Part shown: piece by piece, positions 61,309 through 64,000 of the stretch
How positions within the stretch are numbered: the first letter of the stretch is position 1
Layout: every line of letters begins with the position of its first letter
Assembly: GCA_023206055.1 (NCBI GenBank)
Contig: CP065366.1
Coordinates: forward strand, 1,922,001 to 1,986,000
Length of the DNA stretch: 64,000 nt
DNA from: Vibrio cyclitrophicus
Lineage (GTDB): Bacteria; Pseudomonadota; Gammaproteobacteria; Enterobacterales; Vibrionaceae
Direction: 5' to 3'
Made by a program: the position numbers and the translations under genes
Notes under the pieces: model-generated
What the model was told of the DNA's origin: nothing
The model's input: the letters and a program-made list of their open reading frames with translations, nothing else
Database searches by the model: none

Positions 61309-62712
61309 ATGAAAGAAATCCCATTTCGTTGGATTGACAAATATCTCATTCACCTAAAAATCCAAGAAAAGTTCTATCTACTCTTCTTATTGCCTCTTCT
61401 CGCTCTGGTTATATTAACTCTCGTTTTAGATAGCGCCGCGGACTCTTTACTTGCTCACCTTTATCAAGAAGAAATGCTCTTGATGAAAGGGCTTATCGAA
61501 GCAGGCCAACTCACTAAAGATCAAGTCGCTCAGCTTGTTAGTCACTCTGAAAGCATTTCCCTAGGCTATGGCACGGGAGCCGTTTCAGTGATGAACGGCG
61601 CGTTCAGTTTAGTCGCAAACCATGATCAAAACCTATGGTCGGCTTTATCTACAACGCAAGTATCTATCATTGCGGTTACTCTGACCTTAATTGCGCTTGG
61701 CGTTTATTACATCATGACTTTCATTGGCGGAGCGATGTTCTCTATGAACAAAGCTTTGAACACCCTAGCGAATGGCGACTTAACTTGCCGCATGAACTAC
61801 TTCTTAGTTCGTGACGAGTTCAGTGAAATCGCGATTACAATCGATAAGGTCGCTGAACGTGAACAAAACATGGTTCTATCAATCCAAGAGTCTGTCGCTC
61901 TCATGCAGCAAATCAGCTCAGACTTGAACCAGTCAACACAACAAAGTTCAGACATCTCAGGTAACCAACAAGAACACCTGAATAGTTTGGCAAGCGCGAC
62001 GGAACAAATGGCGGCTACAATTCGTGAAGTCGCTACCCTTGCTCATGAGTCTAGCTCACAAACGATGGACGCTCGCGGCGTTGCCCAGAGTGGTCAAGTA
62101 AAGGTTTCAAACACATTGGAGTCTATCTCTAACCTATCTCAAGAGATCCAATCCGCTTCACAAGCAGTAGAAGAGCTTGATGCCAACGCGGCGCAGATCG
62201 ATGAGGTGGTCGCAACTATCAATGGCATTTCAGAGCAGACTAACCTATTGGCACTGAATGCTGCCATAGAGGCTGCTCGTGCAGGCGAGCAAGGTCGTGG
62301 ATTCGCTGTTGTTGCCGATGAAGTTCGTGCCCTTGCAGGTCGTACTCAACAAGCAACAGTTGAAATCCAAAGTATGATTGAGTCATTACAACGTAACAGC
62401 CAATCACTGACCAAACTGATGGAAGTCACGGTGAACAATGCTAATGAAGGTCAAACACTGATGTCAGAAGTGAACGTTGAGATCGGTTCATTAGCTGAAA
62501 AGAACCAGTCTATTTCAGATAGCAGCACTCAAATTGCTACCGCGGCTGAAGAGCAAGGCGTAGTAGCTGACAACATTGCACAAAGTGTTGAAGAGATTCG
62601 TCATCAGTCAGACAGCATCTGCGAGATGATCAGTAAGAGTAATTCCAATGTTGACCAACTTCGTAAACAAAGCGATACGATGGAAGGTTTGCTGACCGGT
62701 CTTAAAGCTTAA
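61309..62712 (+). CDS. Methyl-accepting chemotaxis protein
   Basis: 467 residues. Two membrane helices (about 20-42 and 115-140) with a short periplasmic segment of about 70 residues, HAMP (about 140-195), then the MCP signalling domain with the tip NGISEQTNLLALNAAIEAARAGEQGRGFAVVADEVRALAGRT and methylation-type Glu/Gln helices. The small sensor part gives no clue to the ligand. It lies between acylphosphatase (divergent) and rlmI and ends in a terminator. Confidence 0.9.
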   Translation: MKEIPFRWIDKYLIHLKIQEKFYLLFLLPLLALVILTLVLDSAADSLLAHLYQEEMLLMKGLIEAGQLTKDQVAQLVSHSESISLGYGTGAVSVMNGAFSLVANHDQNLWSALSTTQVSIIAVTLTLIALGVYYIMTFIGGAMFSMNKALNTLANGDLTCRMNYFLVRDEFSEIAITIDKVAEREQNMVLSIQESVALMQQISSDLNQSTQQSSDISGNQQEHLNSLASATEQMAATIREVATLAHESSSQTMDARGVAQSGQVKVSNTLESISNLSQEIQSASQAVEELDANAAQIDEVVATINGISEQTNLLALNAAIEAARAGEQGRGFAVVADEVRALAGRTQQATVEIQSMIESLQRNSQSLTKLMEVTVNNANEGQTLMSEVNVEIGSLAEKNQSISDSSTQIATAAEEQGVVADNIAQSVEEIRHQSDSICEMISKSNSNVDQLRKQSDTMEGLLTGLKA

Positions 62713-62750
62713 TACTGATATCCAACCAATATGTGTTGTTAATCATTACT

Positions 62751-62778
62751 AGGGCTGCTTCTGCAGCCCTTTCTTATT
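62751..62778 (+). terminator. Chemotaxis receptor terminator
   Basis: Eight-base stem AGGGCTGC / GCAGCCCT with a 4-base loop, then TTCTTATTT. Confidence 0.9.
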
Positions 62779-62840
62779 TGCTTTTCACCTGTACTTCCCC
62801 GACAATACCCCTCCTTCAAATTCAACAAACAGAGTAAATT

Positions 62841-64000
62841 ATGACTCCTTCAATTCATCTAGCTAAAGGCCGAGATAAATCACTACGCCGCAAACACCCT
62901 TGGGTATTTTCACGCGGTATCGATAAGGTCGAAGGCGAACCAAAACAAGGTGAAACTGTAGACGTATATGCTCAAAATGGTCAGTGGCTCGCAAAAGCAG
63001 CTTACTCACCAGAATCTCAAATTCGAGCTCGTGTTTGGACATTTGAAAAAGAAGAAATCAACAAGGCGTTCTTCGTAAAACGAATTCAAGACGCACAGTC
63101 TTTACGTGAAGACATCATTGAGCGTGATGGTCTAACGGGCTACCGCCTAACGGCCGCAGAGTCTGATGGCTTGCCAGGTATCACAATCGACAAATACCAA
63201 GACTTCCTTGTTTGCCAACTGCTAAGTGCTGGCGCTGAGTTTAACAAAAGTGTATTAATTGAAGCGTTAATCGAGTGCTTCCCTGATTGCAACATCTACG
63301 AGCGTTCAGACGTGGCAGTTCGTAAGAAAGAAGGCTTAGAACAAGTTGTCGGTGTTCTTCACGGTGAAGAACCACCTAAATCAGTGGTCATTGAAGAAAA
63401 CGGTGTGAAAATCAGCGTAAACATTATCGAAGGCCATAAAACGGGCTTCTATATGGACCAGCGTGATAGCCGTAAAGAATCGATGAAATACGTTAAAGGT
63501 AAAGATGTCCTTAACTGTTTCTCGTACACAGGTGGTTTTGGTCTGTATGCCCTTAAAGGTGATGCTAAGCGTGTAATCAATGCAGACGTTTCTCAATTAG
63601 CTCTTGATACAGCTAAGTTCAACGCTGAGCTGAATGAGTTCGACATCTCGAAAAAGCGTGCAGTATTCCTAAACGCAGACGTATTCAAACTACTTCGCGA
63701 ATACCGAGACCAAGGCACGAAGTTCGACGTAGTGATCATGGATCCACCAAAATTCGTTTCAAGTAAGAACAACCTGACATCTGGCGCGAACGGCTATAAA
63801 GACGTTAACATGCTTGCGATGCAAATACTGAAACCAGGTGGCACTCTACTCACCTATTCTTGTTCAGGCTTAATGGGCGCTGACTTATTCCAAAAAATCA
63901 TCGCTGATGCAGCATTAGATGCAGGCCGCACTGTTAAATTCGTAGAACGCTTCGAGCAAGCAGCCGATCACTTAACAGATACAGCCTACCCAGAAGGTTT
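62841..64000 (+). CDS. rlmI: 23S rRNA m5C1962 methyltransferase RlmI (cut at window edge)
   Basis: The first 386 codons are in the window; E. coli RlmI has 396 residues, so only a few are missing. N-terminal PUA domain (KGRDKSLRRKHPWVFSRGI), then a RlmK-like SAM domain: FSYTGGFGLYAL and DPPKFVSSKNNL. It methylates C1962 of 23S rRNA. ATG at 62841; AGAG stands 7 bases before. No stop codon is visible. The yccA-tusE-acyP-rlmI order is conserved with E. coli. Confidence 0.93.
   Translation, partial: MTPSIHLAKGRDKSLRRKHPWVFSRGIDKVEGEPKQGETVDVYAQNGQWLAKAAYSPESQIRARVWTFEKEEINKAFFVKRIQDAQSLREDIIERDGLTGYRLTAAESDGLPGITIDKYQDFLVCQLLSAGAEFNKSVLIEALIECFPDCNIYERSDVAVRKKEGLEQVVGVLHGEEPPKSVVIEENGVKISVNIIEGHKTGFYMDQRDSRKESMKYVKGKDVLNCFSYTGGFGLYALKGDAKRVINADVSQLALDTAKFNAELNEFDISKKRAVFLNADVFKLLREYRDQGTKFDVVIMDPPKFVSSKNNLTSGANGYKDVNMLAMQILKPGGTLLTYSCSGLMGADLFQKIIADAALDAGRTVKFVERFEQAADHLTDTAYPEG

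Noticed and set aside
1..64000. Complete tRNA, rRNA, CRISPR array, insertion sequence or prophage
   Set aside because: No spaced direct repeats, no transposase or integrase gene, and no cloverleaf or rRNA segment was recognised by eye.

Overview
The window is a piece of a Vibrio chromosome, most likely chromosome 1 of a Splendidus-clade or related marine species. The evidence is protein similarity (FNR, CcoNOQP, FabA, RMF, MatP, ProQ), Vibrio-type families (DUF3466, DUF3634, DUF2835) and gene order as in Vibrio cholerae and partly Escherichia coli. The species is not established. It is the replication terminus region: a 28-bp XerC/XerD recombination site (dif) lies at 11021-11048 (minus orientation), matP is at 15.5-16.0 kb, one perfect matS site lies inside ccoI (3130-3142), and three further matS-like sites match 12 of 13 positions.

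Layout. (a) 0-7.2 kb, minus strand: start of fnr with its own FNR box, a TauE/SafE-like membrane protein, ccoS, ccoI, ccoH, then ccoPQON for the high-affinity cbb3 oxidase. (b) 7.5-10.9 kb, plus strand: a small membrane protein, then a FIST-domain sensor and hybrid histidine kinase pair that matches NosP-VpsS of V. cholerae (nitric oxide and quorum-sensing input). (c) 10.9-15.5 kb: dif, a gene-free tract of about 750 bp, and a loose set of accessory genes (small outer-membrane barrel, DUF2971, HDOD protein, TolA-domain-III-like protein). In V. cholerae this is where CTX/RTX/TLC elements sit; here no prophage is seen. (d) 15.5-33 kb, conserved core: matP, Lon-like protease and fabA (with FadR- and FabR-type sites), rmf, DUF3466, uup, a glutaredoxin-like protein, rlmKL, zapC, pyrD (PurR box and leader hairpin), NAD-glutamate dehydrogenase, DUF2835. 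(e) 33-47.7 kb: pepN, a two-repeat periplasmic protein, prc-proQ-yebR, an inserted ABC exporter, the yebS-yebT (letAB) lipid-transport pair and rsmF. (f) 47.7-54.8 kb: an orphan plus-strand terminator that marks a probable small RNA, cvfB, an unknown membrane protein, a hotdog protein, a degenerate PEP-synthase C-terminal domain next to an aroH-type DAHP synthase, yajQ, and a CysG-like protein whose methyltransferase half has decayed. (g) 55.2-64 kb: general amino-acid ABC transporter aapJQMP, yccA, tusE, acylphosphatase, a chemotaxis receptor, and rlmI running off the right edge.

Working together: fnr, cco and nosP-vpsS form a gas-responsive neighbourhood (oxygen limitation, copper-dependent oxidase assembly, NO sensing). 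matP, matS, dif, zapC and the FtsK/Xer target belong to terminus management and division. fabA/Lon, pyrD, rmf, prc/proQ and letAB are housekeeping for envelope, nucleotides and stationary phase.

I found no complete tRNA, rRNA, CRISPR array, insertion sequence or prophage, and no clear new multi-gene system. The most interesting leads are the orphan-terminator RNA, the pyrD leader hairpin, the repeated intergenic 12-mer at 11.6-18.5 kb, and the two decayed enzymes (PEP-synthase-like and CysG-like). All calls are by eye; no database search was run.
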